A stretch of 64,000 nucleotides of DNA, taken from positions 1 to 64,000 of the forward strand of contig JBEKKS010000005.1 of NCBI GenBank assembly GCA_050010595.1. The letters run 5' to 3'. Of this stretch, positions 16,844 through 25,487 are shown piece by piece (position 1 is the stretch's first letter; the number at the start of each line of letters is the position of its first letter). The notes under the pieces are model-generated. The model was not told where the DNA came from. It saw only the letters and a program-made list of their open reading frames with translations, and made no database searches. A program made the translations under genes and the position numbers. This DNA is from Palsa-513 sp050010595. GTDB lineage: Bacteria; Actinomycetota; Thermoleophilia; Solirubrobacterales; Solirubrobacteraceae.

Positions 16844-17591
16844 GCTCGGCCTCCTGCGCAAACACCGCGGTTTCTACACGAAGCGCCAGGTACTCAACGT
16901 AGTCCTCGACGGTAACGCCCGCGAGCCAGCCGGTCGGGACCAGCGCGACGACCGCCTCGAGGAGCGCGCGATCAACCAGCGGAGCCAGCCGCTCATGCGC
17001 CTCGAGAATCGATCCCGCGTGAGGCAACAGCACGTGATCGGCAATCTGGGTGAAAGGTCGCGGAGCGTGCTCCATGGGAATCAGGCCGGTGTGCTGGAGA
17101 TACAGCGCGGCGCCGTGATCGATCAACCACAGCCGGCCGTGCCAGAGCAACAGGTTTGGGTTCCGCGCGCTGCGGTCGACGTTCGTCACGAGGGCATCCA
17201 GCCAGACGATCTCGGCTGCAAGCCCGCTGTCGGGCTGCCACGGGCCGGCCGAGGCGTAGGCGAGCGCGCCGGGCAGGAAGTCAACGCCAAGGTTCGCGCC
17301 CGCGCTCCCGGCGATCAGCTCCTGGATCTCCGGATCCGGCTCCGCGGCGGCCAGGGCTGGGGCGACCTCGACGGTCACCAGTTCCGGTACGAGCAGCCCG
17401 ATCCGCCGCGCCAGCTCGCCGACAATCACTTCAGCGACAAGCGCGAGCCGGCCCTGTCCGGCGCCCCGAAACTTCGTGACGTAGAGGCCGTCGTCATCCG
17501 CCTCGAGCAGACCCGGTAGCGACCCGCCCTCGCGCAATGGCGCGACGTAGCGCGTCGCGACAACCCGACGAAGACCCACTGGAGCCGACAC
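16824..17591 (-). CDS. HipA-like protein kinase
   Basis: A 255-residue kinase of the HipA-like fold, shorter than E. coli HipA (440). Lys40 in YVTKF is the likely ATP-binding lysine. The catalytic loop NVDRSARN (N137, D139, R140, N144) matches the HipA N-x-D-R-x-x-x-N pattern, and the metal-binding Asp158 lies in LIDHGAALY. The GTG at 17591 avoids overlap with the upstream gene; a longer form starting at 17726 would overlap it by 98 bp. It is coupled to the DUF3037 gene. No HipB-like antitoxin is adjacent, so a classical toxin role is uncertain. Confidence 0.8.
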   Translation of the reverse strand: MSAPVGLRRVVATRYVAPLREGGSLPGLLEADDDGLYVTKFRGAGQGRLALVAEVIVGELARRIGLLVPELVTVEVAPALAAAEPDPEIQELIAGSAGANLGVDFLPGALAYASAGPWQPDSGLAAEIVWLDALVTNVDRSARNPNLLLWHGRLWLIDHGAALYLQHTGLIPMEHAPRPFTQIADHVLLPHAGSILEAHERLAPLVDRALLEAVVALVPTGWLAGVTVEDYVEYLALRVETAVFAQEAERARSQA

Positions 17592-17628
17592 GAGCGAGGA
17601 CGCTACTAGCAGGCGCGCGACAAGCTCG

Positions 17629-18432
17629 TCAGCCGGCGTGGCGGTGGTTATAGAGGTGCCTTGCCCAGACGTAGGAGGCGAGGGCGATCCCAACGCTCCA
17701 CGCGATCGCGCCGACGGCGTTCCCACCGATCGACGTGCCGGTCAGCAGCCCGCGCACGGTTTCGGTGACCGGCGTGAAGGGCTGGTATGTGGCGAACTGC
17801 CGTAGTCCGGCCGGCATCGTGGCCGTCGGAACGAACGCGCTACTGAGGAACGGCAGGAGGGTCAGGAACATCGGGGTGTTGCTCGCGGTCTCGACGCTTT
17901 TTGCCGCCAGCCCCAGGGCCGTGGCGAGCCAGATCAGCGCGAGCGTAAAGAGCAGCAGGACGCCGATCGCGGCCAGCCAGTTCGCCGGATCGGCGGTGGG
18001 ACGAAAGCCGAGGGCGATTGCCACGCCGAGGACGATGGCGATACTGGCCAGGGCTTGGATGACGCTTGCCAGCACATGCCCCGTGAGGACGCTGACGCGA
18101 GCGATCGCCATCGTGCGAAACCGGTCGATGATGCCGCCCGTCATGTCCATCGCGACGACGATCGCCGTGCCCTGAACGGCGGCGGCCACTGTCATCAGCA
18201 GGATCCCGGGGGTCAGGTAGTTGAGGTAGCCGGCACGGCCGTTGTGGCCCGCGGCCAGGCCGCGGGCGAGCCCCGCCCCGAGTTGCCCGCCAAAGACGTA
18301 GACGAAGAGCAGGAGGAAGACGATCGGCATGCCAACCAGGAGCAGCGTCATCGACGGGTAGCGTCGTAGTCGCCGCAGGTTGCGTCGCAGCATCGTGGCC
18401 GAGTCGGTGACCGTATAGCCGAAGGTGCTCAT
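17629..18432 (-). CDS. ABC-2 type exporter permease (DrrB-like)
   Basis: A 267-residue inner-membrane permease with six predicted transmembrane helices (about 26-48, 72-93, 118-140, 147-170, 175-198 and 235-258). It carries the PFTPVTETVRGLL signature before the last helix, typical of DrrB/NodJ-type drug exporters. Its ATG overlaps the ATPase stop by 4 nt. With the ATPase it should form an efflux pump for a hydrophobic compound. Confidence 0.9.
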   Translation of the reverse strand: MSTFGYTVTDSATMLRRNLRRLRRYPSMTLLLVGMPIVFLLLFVYVFGGQLGAGLARGLAAGHNGRAGYLNYLTPGILLMTVAAAVQGTAIVVAMDMTGGIIDRFRTMAIARVSVLTGHVLASVIQALASIAIVLGVAIALGFRPTADPANWLAAIGVLLLFTLALIWLATALGLAAKSVETASNTPMFLTLLPFLSSAFVPTATMPAGLRQFATYQPFTPVTETVRGLLTGTSIGGNAVGAIAWSVGIALASYVWARHLYNHRHAG

Positions 18433-19376
18433 GGGGTCGTGGCAGAGTGGCCGGTGACGGCGAAGAAGACGTCGTCGAGGTCAGGAGTGTGGATCGACAG
18501 CTGCGCAGCCTCGACGCCGGCGTCGTCGAGCCGGTCGAGCACGCTGCGCAGCGCGGCGACGCTCCCGTCGCTTCGCACCTGCAGGACAAGGTCGTCCTCG
18601 TCGTGGACTGCGCCGTCGAGCGCACGCTCCGCCGCGCGAAGGGCGGACGGGGCCCTGAACTGGATGCGGATATGGCCGCCCGGCAGGCGCCGCTTGAGCT
18701 CGGCGGGCGCGCCCTGCGCGACGATCCGGCCGCGGTCGAGGACGGCGATCCGGTCAGCGAGCTGGTCGGCCTCCTCCAGATACTGGGTCGTCAGGAAGAT
18801 CGTCACACCGCCGGCGTTCAGCTCACGAATCGCGCTCCACATGGTGTGGCGACCGCGCGGATCAAGCCCTGTCGTGGGCTCGTCGAGGAAGATCACACGG
18901 GGCGAGCCGACGAGCGTCATCGCGAGATCCAGGCGGCGGCGCATTCCGCCCGAGTAGGTGGCAACGGGCTTGGCTGCCGCGTCCGACAGTTCGAACGCGT
19001 CGAGCAATGCGGCCACGCGCCGGCGGCCGGTGCTGCGATCGAGATGATTCAGATCGGCCATCAGGTGAAGGTTCTCCGCGCCGGTCAGCAGCTCGTCGAG
19101 GGCCGAGAACTGTCCGGTCACGCCGATCGCGGAGCGAACACCGTCCGGGTCCCCGGCAAGGTCACAGCCGGCGACGCAGATCTGCCCGGCGTCCGGCGCG
19201 ATCAATGTGGAGAGGATCCGCACCATTGTCGTCTTCCCCGCCCCGTTGGGCCCGAGCAGTCCGAAGATCGTGCCCGTCTCAACGCTCAGATCGACGTTGT
19301 CGAGCACCAGCGTCTCGCCAAAGGACTTGGTCACGCCCGAGGCCACGATCGCCATCGCGTGGTCCGCGTGACTCAT
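18429..19376 (-). CDS. ABC exporter ATPase (DrrA-like)
   Basis: A 315-residue ATPase. Walker A GLLGPNGAGKTT (about 38-49), signature YSGGMRRRLDLAMTL (about 140-154), Walker B VIFLDEPTTGLD (about 159-170) and the switch TTQYLEEADQLADR (about 193-206) are all intact. A DUF4162-type C-terminal region (about 230-310) follows, as in DrrA. The ATG at 19376 overlaps the GbsR-like regulator stop by 4 nt, so the regulator, ATPase and permease form one operon. Confidence 0.93.
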   Translation of the reverse strand: MSHADHAMAIVASGVTKSFGETLVLDNVDLSVETGTIFGLLGPNGAGKTTMVRILSTLIAPDAGQICVAGCDLAGDPDGVRSAIGVTGQFSALDELLTGAENLHLMADLNHLDRSTGRRRVAALLDAFELSDAAAKPVATYSGGMRRRLDLAMTLVGSPRVIFLDEPTTGLDPRGRHTMWSAIRELNAGGVTIFLTTQYLEEADQLADRIAVLDRGRIVAQGAPAELKRRLPGGHIRIQFRAPSALRAAERALDGAVHDEDDLVLQVRSDGSVAALRSVLDRLDDAGVEAAQLSIHTPDLDDVFFAVTGHSATTP

Positions 19377-19897
19377 GATCGGTCCGCCCCGTGAGCCGTA
19401 TCCGGAAGGACGCCGGCGGCGACCAGCGCTGCGCGGCGCTCTGCCCACTCCTGCTCCATCAGCGGAATGCGCTCCACGAGGAACTCGCCGAACGCCGACA
19501 TCTCCAGCAGCACAGCTCGTCGCTCCAACGTGGCATCGCGCACCACCTCGAGGCCCTCGCGCGCCAGCTCGCCCAGTTCCTGGTACTCGGAGACGTCGAA
19601 TCCAAGCGACCGTGGCGAGGACAGGTCGATCCGCACGCGGTCCATCCGCTCGCCCGCGGCCCGGTACCGGCGAACAACATGCAACGCCTCCACGGTCTTG
19701 ACCGCTTGAGCGATTGCACTTCGAGATGCCAGCAGGGCCTCGGCGAGCTCGGCAATCGTCGGATCGGGCGGATCGCAGACCGCCAGATACCCGAGCAGGC
19801 GGCCCACCATCGGCGGAAACGCGTAACGGCGCGCGTAGAAGCGCCCCATGTGATCCGCGAAGGTGATCTCGGCATCGGTCGGCACGCCGCGCACCAT
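19373..19897 (-). CDS. GbsR/MarR-family regulator of the ABC exporter
   Basis: A 174-residue winged-helix regulator of the GbsR-like type: GRFYARRYAFPPMVGRLLGYLAVCD, then the HTH core TIAELAEALLASRSAIAQAVKTVEALHVVRRYRAAGERMDRVRID (about 46-90). A helical C-terminus ends in EQEWAERRAALVAAG. I chose the ATG at 19897 because it places an 18-bp perfect palindrome in the leader; a start at 19921 would put that palindrome inside the coding region. It heads the exporter operon and probably represses it. Confidence 0.85.
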   Translation of the reverse strand: MVRGVPTDAEITFADHMGRFYARRYAFPPMVGRLLGYLAVCDPPDPTIAELAEALLASRSAIAQAVKTVEALHVVRRYRAAGERMDRVRIDLSSPRSLGFDVSEYQELGELAREGLEVVRDATLERRAVLLEMSAFGEFLVERIPLMEQEWAERRAALVAAGVLPDTAHGADRS

Positions 19898-19902
19898 ACA
19901 CA

Positions 19903-19942
19903 GATCACGCAGATAACACAAATCTGTGTTATCTGCGTGATC
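19903..19942. promoter_or_regulatory. Perfect inverted-repeat operator of the GbsR/MarR regulator
   Basis: GATCACGCAGATAACACA, then spacer AATC, then its exact reverse complement: 18-bp arms with no mismatch. A shifted shorter palindrome (CACAGAT at 19899 with ATCTGTG at 19922) overlaps it. The site ends 6 bp upstream of the regulator ATG. Binding by this regulator is inferred from symmetry and position. Confidence 0.78.
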
Positions 19943-19989
19943 GACGCGATGCGCGAGGTTGGCAGCGACATCGCTTGTCGCCGAAAGCC

Positions 19990-21789
19990 TTACGGGCTCG
20001 AGCGTCCCGTCCCCGAGACGCGCTCAGTCCTCTCAGGGGCCCGGGCGTCAGAATGCGTCGTCTGGCGCGCAAGCGTCTGCGCAACCACGCTCACGCGCAT
20101 CGGCTTGCTGATGTAGTCGTCCATCCCGGCGGCGAGGCATTTGGCCCGATCGCCGTCCATGGAGTGCGCGGTCATTGCGATCACGGGCAGGTGGTCGTGT
20201 CCATTCTCGCCGCGTCGAAGCGCCCTCGTCGCCGCATAGCCGTCGAGACCCGGCATCTGGCAATCCATCAACACCGCCGCGTATGACGTCTGCTCGATCG
20301 CGTCGAGCGCAGCCTGCCCGTCGGCGACGATGTCCGTCGCGTAGCCAAGCGTCTCGAGCATGCGCGAGGCGATCATCTGGTTGACCGGGTTGTCCTCGGC
20401 AACCAGGATCAGCGGCGGTGCACCGTCCGGCCCTGACACCGCGCATGTGATGCCGTGGTCGACAGGCTCGAGCGATGGCTGCTCGGCCGCGTCCGTCGCG
20501 GGCAGCGTCAGCTCGAACCAGAACGAGCTGCCCTTGCCCGGCTCGCTCGCGGCACCCATCGTGCCACCCATCGATTCGATCAGTCGCGCCGAGATCGTCA
20601 AGCCCAGGCCGGTCCCGCCATACCGGCGCGCAGTCGAGTTGTCGGCCTGGGTGAACGGTTCGAAAAGACGCGCAAGCGCATCAGCGGCGACCCCGATGCC
20701 CGTGTCCTTGACCTCCACTCGCAGCTTTGTCAGCTCGCCGGCAGGCACGCCCGTCGCGATCACGGTGACCTCACCGGCGTCGGTGAACTTCACCGCATTG
20801 GACACGAGATTCGTCACCACCTGGCGCAGCCGGGCGGCGTCACCTCGCAGCCACACCGGCACGCGTTCGTCGACCGCGACGTTGAGCACGACACCCTTGG
20901 TTCGCGCCGCCGTCATCAGGATCGAGGTTGCTTCCCCGATCGTCTCGCGCAGCGAAAACGGCCGTTCGTCGAGCTCGATCTTGCCGGCGTCGAGCTTCGA
21001 ATAGTCGAGGATGTCGCCGATCACGAGCAGGAGCCCTTCGGCCGCGGTTCGGGCGACGTCCGCATACTCTCGCTGCTGCGTGTCGAGCTCGGTGCCGAGC
21101 AGCAGCTCGGTCATGCCGATCACGCCATTCAGCGGTGTGCGCAGCTCATGACTGACTGTCGCCACGAACATCGACTTGGAGTTCGATGCCTCGACTGCGT
21201 CATCACGGGCGATGGCGTTAGCCTGCGCAGCTCGTCGCGCCTCGGCGGCGCTCGCATGCAGGACTGCGACCTTCTCCCGCGTGACGCGCTCGAAGGCGCT
21301 ACGCGCCGCGAGCGAGCGAAAGTAGAAGAAGCCGAACAGTACGAGGAGAATCAGGATCGCGACGACGGTCGCGACTTTGGTCCTCAGTTCCTCGCTGTTG
21401 GCGAGCTTGGCGTCGGCGCGGCTGATCTTGGCGAGCACGCCCGCCAGGGCGGCGAAGTCGGTGGTCAAACGCGCCTGTAGCCTCGGAACGAGCATTTGCG
21501 GCTGAACGCCCGGCGCGGGCCGGCCCGGTGCGGGCCCTCCGCCGCGTAGAGAGAGCCCAAGAATGCTCGTGATCGCCGGCTCGATCTTCGCGAAGTCCGC
21601 GCGCCCGGAAGCAAGCAGGCGCGCCGATGCACCGGTCTGTCCGTGCGGCGCGAGACTCCGCAATATCAATGCCTCGTCCGCCGCGATCTTGGCTTCTACC
21701 TTGGCCCGAGAGCCGCCGACTCCCAGATCCGCGTCGAACGGTGCTGACTGCAGGTTTGTCAGCGCCGTCGTCACCGTGCTGATCGTCAA
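19990..21789 (-). CDS. Hybrid sensor histidine kinase
   Basis: A membrane hybrid kinase of at least 599 residues. A periplasmic sensor region is followed by a transmembrane helix (VATVVAILILLVLFGFFYF), the HisKA phospho-His in SHELRTPLNGVIGM, ATPase boxes (NLVSNAVKFT, DTGIGV, GTGLGLTIS) and a C-terminal receiver with phospho-Asp in VLMDCQMPGLDGY. The first transmembrane helix (LLVPTIACALALAAIAAIWTF) is encoded upstream to about 21885 in the same frame, but no ATG/GTG/TTG precedes it except an ATG at 21927 cut off by an in-frame TAG at 21916-21918. CTG at 21885 would include the helix. The start is therefore unresolved. Confidence 0.85.
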   Translation of the reverse strand: MTISTVTTALTNLQSAPFDADLGVGGSRAKVEAKIAADEALILRSLAPHGQTGASARLLASGRADFAKIEPAITSILGLSLRGGGPAPGRPAPGVQPQMLVPRLQARLTTDFAALAGVLAKISRADAKLANSEELRTKVATVVAILILLVLFGFFYFRSLAARSAFERVTREKVAVLHASAAEARRAAQANAIARDDAVEASNSKSMFVATVSHELRTPLNGVIGMTELLLGTELDTQQREYADVARTAAEGLLLVIGDILDYSKLDAGKIELDERPFSLRETIGEATSILMTAARTKGVVLNVAVDERVPVWLRGDAARLRQVVTNLVSNAVKFTDAGEVTVIATGVPAGELTKLRVEVKDTGIGVAADALARLFEPFTQADNSTARRYGGTGLGLTISARLIESMGGTMGAASEPGKGSSFWFELTLPATDAAEQPSLEPVDHGITCAVSGPDGAPPLILVAEDNPVNQMIASRMLETLGYATDIVADGQAALDAIEQTSYAAVLMDCQMPGLDGYAATRALRRGENGHDHLPVIAMTAHSMDGDRAKCLAAGMDDYISKPMRVSVVAQTLARQTTHSDARAPERTERVSGTGRSSP

Positions 21790-22042
21790 CTGCTCCTGCC
21801 GGCTCGAATCGGCATTCGCGACAAACGTCCAGATGGCGGCGATCGCTGCGAGCGCGAGAGCGCAAGCGATTGTCGGAACGAGCAGCTTGGTTGTGGGTAC
21901 GCGTGAGATCGAGATCTAGATGCGCATCGACGCAGCGGCCCGCAAGCATGAAGCGGGAGGCGTGCAGCGCGTCAGGGCAGGCCCGCTCAGCGGGCAATCG
22001 GCGCTCCTCTAAGCTGCAGCCTGACCGCGACCAGGTGGAGGA

Positions 22043-23101
22043 ATGATGGAGTACCGGCAACTAGGACGATCGGGGCTACAGGTATCGACGCTCACGCTCG
22101 GAACGATGGGATTCGGCGGCGCTGGGAAGTTCAGCGACGTCGGGCAGATCCCGCTCGACGGCGTGCGAGCGCAGATCGACATGGCGCTCGATGCTGGCGT
22201 GAACCTGATCGACACGGCTGACGCGTACTCCGACGGAGCATCCGAGGAGCTGATCGGACGCGCGCTCGAAGGGCGGCGGGACCGCACGCTGATCGCCACG
22301 AAGGCGCGCTTTGCCACAGGGACGGGGCCGAATGACGAAGGGCTGTCGCGCCATCACCTGATCGAGGCCTGCGAGGCGAGCCTGCGACGCCTTCGCACAG
22401 ACCACATCGACCTCTACCAGGTACATGAATGGGACGGGCTGACACCGCTCGAGGAGACGCTTGGCGCGCTCGAGCATCTGCTCGATGCGGGCAAGGTGCG
22501 CTACGTCGGCTGCTCGAACTTCGCCGGCTGGCAAGTCATGAAAGCGCTCGGGATCGCCGACCGGACGGGACTGCCGCGGTTCGTCAGCCAGCAGATCTTC
22601 CTCTCGCTCGAGGAGCGCTCGGCGGAGTACGAGATCGTTCCCTGCGCGATCGACCAGGGCCTCGGCCTGCTGATCTGGAGCCCACTCGCGGGCGGCCTGC
22701 TATCGGGCAAGTACCGGCGCGGCGAGCCGACGCCGCCCGGCTCGCGCCGCGCCGGTGAGTGGACCGAGCCACCCGTCTATGACGAAGAGCGTCTCTACGA
22801 CACGGTCGAGGTGCTGCTCGAGATCGGGAAGGAGCATGGCGTCTCGGCGGCGCAGGTCGCGCTCGCTTGGCTCCTGGCACGGCCGGCTGTAACGACTGCG
22901 ATCGTGGGAGCACGCACACCGGAGCAGCTCGCCGACAATCTCGCCGCGGCGTCGCTCGAGCTGAGCCCAGCCGAGCACGCGCGCCTCGAGGCCGTCAGCC
23001 GGCCCGACCTGCTCTATCCGTTCTGGCATCAGCGAGACGCCGCCGGGGCGCGCCTCGGCGAAGCAGACCTGTCGCTGATCCGCGATCACACGGCTCAGTA
23101 A
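22043..23101 (+). CDS. Aldo/keto reductase
   Basis: A 352-residue NADPH-dependent aldo/keto reductase. The TIM barrel starts YRQLGRSGLQVSTLTLGTMGFGG. The catalytic tetrad is visible: Asp in NLIDTADAYSDG, Tyr60-equivalent in the same segment, Lys in LIATKARF and His in YQVHEWDG. The C-terminal VTTAIVGARTPEQLADNL binds the cofactor phosphate. A GGAGG site precedes tandem ATGs. It is monocistronic and the substrate is unknown. Confidence 0.92.
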   Translation: MMEYRQLGRSGLQVSTLTLGTMGFGGAGKFSDVGQIPLDGVRAQIDMALDAGVNLIDTADAYSDGASEELIGRALEGRRDRTLIATKARFATGTGPNDEGLSRHHLIEACEASLRRLRTDHIDLYQVHEWDGLTPLEETLGALEHLLDAGKVRYVGCSNFAGWQVMKALGIADRTGLPRFVSQQIFLSLEERSAEYEIVPCAIDQGLGLLIWSPLAGGLLSGKYRRGEPTPPGSRRAGEWTEPPVYDEERLYDTVEVLLEIGKEHGVSAAQVALAWLLARPAVTTAIVGARTPEQLADNLAAASLELSPAEHARLEAVSRPDLLYPFWHQRDAAGARLGEADLSLIRDHTAQ

Positions 23102-23195
23102 GAGTTCTGCCAAGCGCGCAACCTCCGCGCCAGCCAACAGTTTCCTTAAACGATGGCGTGCCGCACCGGCACGAGGCAAGGACGAGGAGGTAAAG

Positions 23196-23882
23196 ATGCG
23201 AGCGATTCGCACCCGCTCAGGGATCGTGAAGCTCGGCGCGGTCGCCGTGCTGTTCCTGGGGGTTGGGGGTGCCGCATACGCGGCGCAGAGCAGTCCGTTC
23301 ATCGGGCCCGCCGGCAACATCAACAGCTGCGTCGCCCCGCACGGCGGCTACGCGAAGGTATGGCCGCCCGGCCATCGCTGCTCCGGCGGCTGGCTTCCGC
23401 TCGCCTGGGCCGCAGCGGGAGCGACCGGTCCTGCCGGTGCCACAGGCGCGACCGGCGCGACCGGACCGCTCAACCCCTCGGCGGCGACGGTCAACGGGCA
23501 AGCAGTCACCAAGCTGCTGCTGAAGGAGCCCACGCCAGGCTCAGGCACCACGACGGCGACGCTCTACGGCACGGATGGCCTGACGATCCTCGCTGACTGC
23601 AGCAGCTCCGGCAGCGCCAGCCTCGTCGCGAACGGGCCCTCGAGCAACGATTCCGAGCTGATGTTCAGCGGCTCCGGAACGACGGGCGCATTCAACGGCC
23701 AGTCCGACACTCTCGGCTCGGCAAGCAACGAGCCGCTCGGCCCCGCCGGGTCAGGCAACGTGTCGTTCTCCTACGCGAGTAGCGCCGGCAGCGTGCTGAC
23801 CGGCACGATTGGCTACCAGAGCGGGACGGCGTTCGCGAGCTACAGCGGTTGCGCGTTCTTTGGCGACGTGACCTCAGGCTAG
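23196..23882 (+). CDS. Exported protein with short collagen-like tract
   Basis: A 228-residue secreted protein. It has a signal peptide (KLGAVAVLFLGVGGAAYAA), a cysteine-bearing N-terminal segment (SCVAPHGG to HRCSGGWLPL), a G-x-y collagen-like tract GATGPAGATGATGATGP (about 74-90), and a Ser/Gly/Thr-rich all-beta C-terminal region with two cysteines. The family is of the type abundant in some actinobacteria; the function is unknown and a surface or spore-coat-like role is only a guess. Confidence 0.68.
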   Translation: MRAIRTRSGIVKLGAVAVLFLGVGGAAYAAQSSPFIGPAGNINSCVAPHGGYAKVWPPGHRCSGGWLPLAWAAAGATGPAGATGATGATGPLNPSAATVNGQAVTKLLLKEPTPGSGTTTATLYGTDGLTILADCSSSGSASLVANGPSSNDSELMFSGSGTTGAFNGQSDTLGSASNEPLGPAGSGNVSFSYASSAGSVLTGTIGYQSGTAFASYSGCAFFGDVTSG

Positions 23883-23889
23883 CGGCGGC

Positions 23890-23942
23890 GGGCGGCGGCC
23901 GGCGGCGCGCTCCGTGTGGAGTAGCGCCGGTGGCCGCCGCCC
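23890..23942 (+). terminator. Strong hairpin after the collagen-like gene
   Basis: An 11-bp perfect stem (GGGCGGCGGCC at 23890-23900 with its complement at 23932-23942) encloses a smaller nested hairpin (GGCGC/GCGCC and CTCC/GGAG). It starts 8 bp after the stop codon. No T-tract follows, so termination efficiency is uncertain. Confidence 0.55.
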
Positions 23943-24071
23943 TCGCCGGCTTGGACATGCGGCGCGGCCAAGGGAGTCCGCGTTTACGGCTTGCGAGAGT
24001 TCCTAAATGCGGTGTGTCGACTCGGTACTTATCACCGTTTCATGCTGCTGTCATCGGCGTAACGTACGCCC

Positions 24072-24383
24072 ATGGTTGAGAACACCCCACAGGACCGCAC
24101 CGACCAGATCGTTGCTGCGATCCGTAGCCACTGGAAGGGGAATCAGCGCTGTCCCCTGTGCCACTCGAACAAGTGGACGCTCGGGGAGCTCAGCGCGATC
24201 CCATCATTCGACGAGCCGAACGTGGACTTCGGGTGCGTGCACCCCACGGTGCCAATTGTTTGCCTTGTTTGCGGCAACACGCTCCTGTTTAACGCGATGG
24301 TTCTCGGCATCGTCTCGGAGCCGAATCAGCCAGGAACGCGGCCGCTGGAACTCGACTACGTCCCTGTCGCGGAGGGGAAGTGA
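24072..24383 (+). CDS. Small zinc-ribbon protein
   Basis: A 103-residue protein with a two-knuckle zinc ribbon: CPLC at about 29-32 and CLVC at about 65-68. Base composition is somewhat lower in GC than its neighbours, which can indicate acquisition. Similar zinc-ribbon proteins occur scattered in actinobacterial and mobile contexts without known function. It ends 27 bp from the end of the convergent hydrogenase operon. Confidence 0.62.
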   Translation: MVENTPQDRTDQIVAAIRSHWKGNQRCPLCHSNKWTLGELSAIPSFDEPNVDFGCVHPTVPIVCLVCGNTLLFNAMVLGIVSEPNQPGTRPLELDYVPVAEGK

Positions 24384-24410
24384 AGCCTGCAGGGGAACGG
24401 TCAAGCCTGT

Positions 24411-25487
24411 TCAGCAGATGCGCGGCAGTGGGTCGCCGGCGAGCGTGTCGACGACCCGTGAGCCGCCGAGCGTCGTGTCGAGGATGACCATTCCGGAAGG
24501 CGCAGGGCTCACCTCGCCGATCACCGCCGCTTCGACCCCAAGCGGGTGAGAGCGCAGCGCGGCCAGCGCTGCCTCGCTCGCATGCGGTGCAACGATCGCG
24601 ACGAGCTTGCCCTCGTTGGCGACGTACAGCGGGTCGATGCCAAGGATCTCGCAAGCGCCGCCGACGATCGGCCGCAGCGGCAGGGCCGACTCTTCGATCA
24701 CGATCGCGCAGCGCGCATCGCGGGCGAACTCGTTGAGCGTGGTCGCGAGGCCACCGCGCGTCGGGTCGCGCATACAGCGCACCGACCCGCCACAGGCGTC
24801 GAGCAGCGTAGCGACGAGCTCGTGCAGCGGTGCCGTATCGCTTTCGATCGCGCCTTCGAGCTCGAGCTCACCGCGCGCGACCAGCACCGCCATGCCGTGG
24901 TCGGCGATCGTGCCAGAGAGCAGCACGCGGTCGCCGGCGCGGATCTCAGACGGCCCGAGGCGCAGGCCCAGGGGCAGCAGGCCGACGCCGGAGCTCGTGA
25001 TGTAGAGGCTGTCAGCCTTGCCGCGCTCTACGACCTTCGTGTCCCCGGTCGCGATCGGTACGCCGGCGGCGCTCGCGGCCTGGGCGAGCGAGGCGATGTA
25101 GCGCTCGAGCTCTGCGACCTCGAGGCCCTCCTCGAGGATCAGCGCCACCGACAGCGCGAGCGGCTTCGCGCCGGAGACGGCGAGATCGTTGATCGTGCCG
25201 TGCACGGCGAGCTTCGCGATGTCGCCGCCCGGGAACGTCGGCGGCTTGACGACGTAGCTGTCGGTGCTGAAGGCAAGGCGCTCGCCGCCGTCGAGCGAGA
25301 GCACCGCGCTGTCGCCAAGCGGCTCGAGCAGCGGGTTGCGTAGAGCGGGCAGGAGAAGCGCCTCGATCAAGGCTTGGGTAGAGCGTCCGCCCGCCCCGTG
25401 CGCCAGCGTGATGCGCTTGTCGAGCAAACGGCGCGAGGCGCGCTTGCGGCGAGCCTCGATGCGCTCGAGGACCTCGCGCTCCTCCAT
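24411..25487 (-). CDS. hypE: Hydrogenase maturation protein HypE
   Basis: A 358-residue HypE, the carbamoyl dehydratase that makes thiocyanate on its C-terminal cysteine for the cyanide ligands of the NiFe site. It ends PLPRIC, with the invariant C-terminal cysteine. The ITLAHGAGG glycine-rich motif begins near residue 25, and GLATTLNEFA lies mid-protein. The ATG overlaps the hypD stop by 1 nt (TGATG). An N-terminal charged helix of about 24 residues precedes the usual start of the family. It is the last gene of the hydrogenase operon. Confidence 0.95.
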   Translation of the reverse strand: MEEREVLERIEARRKRASRRLLDKRITLAHGAGGRSTQALIEALLLPALRNPLLEPLGDSAVLSLDGGERLAFSTDSYVVKPPTFPGGDIAKLAVHGTINDLAVSGAKPLALSVALILEEGLEVAELERYIASLAQAASAAGVPIATGDTKVVERGKADSLYITSSGVGLLPLGLRLGPSEIRAGDRVLLSGTIADHGMAVLVARGELELEGAIESDTAPLHELVATLLDACGGSVRCMRDPTRGGLATTLNEFARDARCAIVIEESALPLRPIVGGACEILGIDPLYVANEGKLVAIVAPHASEAALAALRSHPLGVEAAVIGEVSPAPSGMVILDTTLGGSRVVDTLAGDPLPRIC

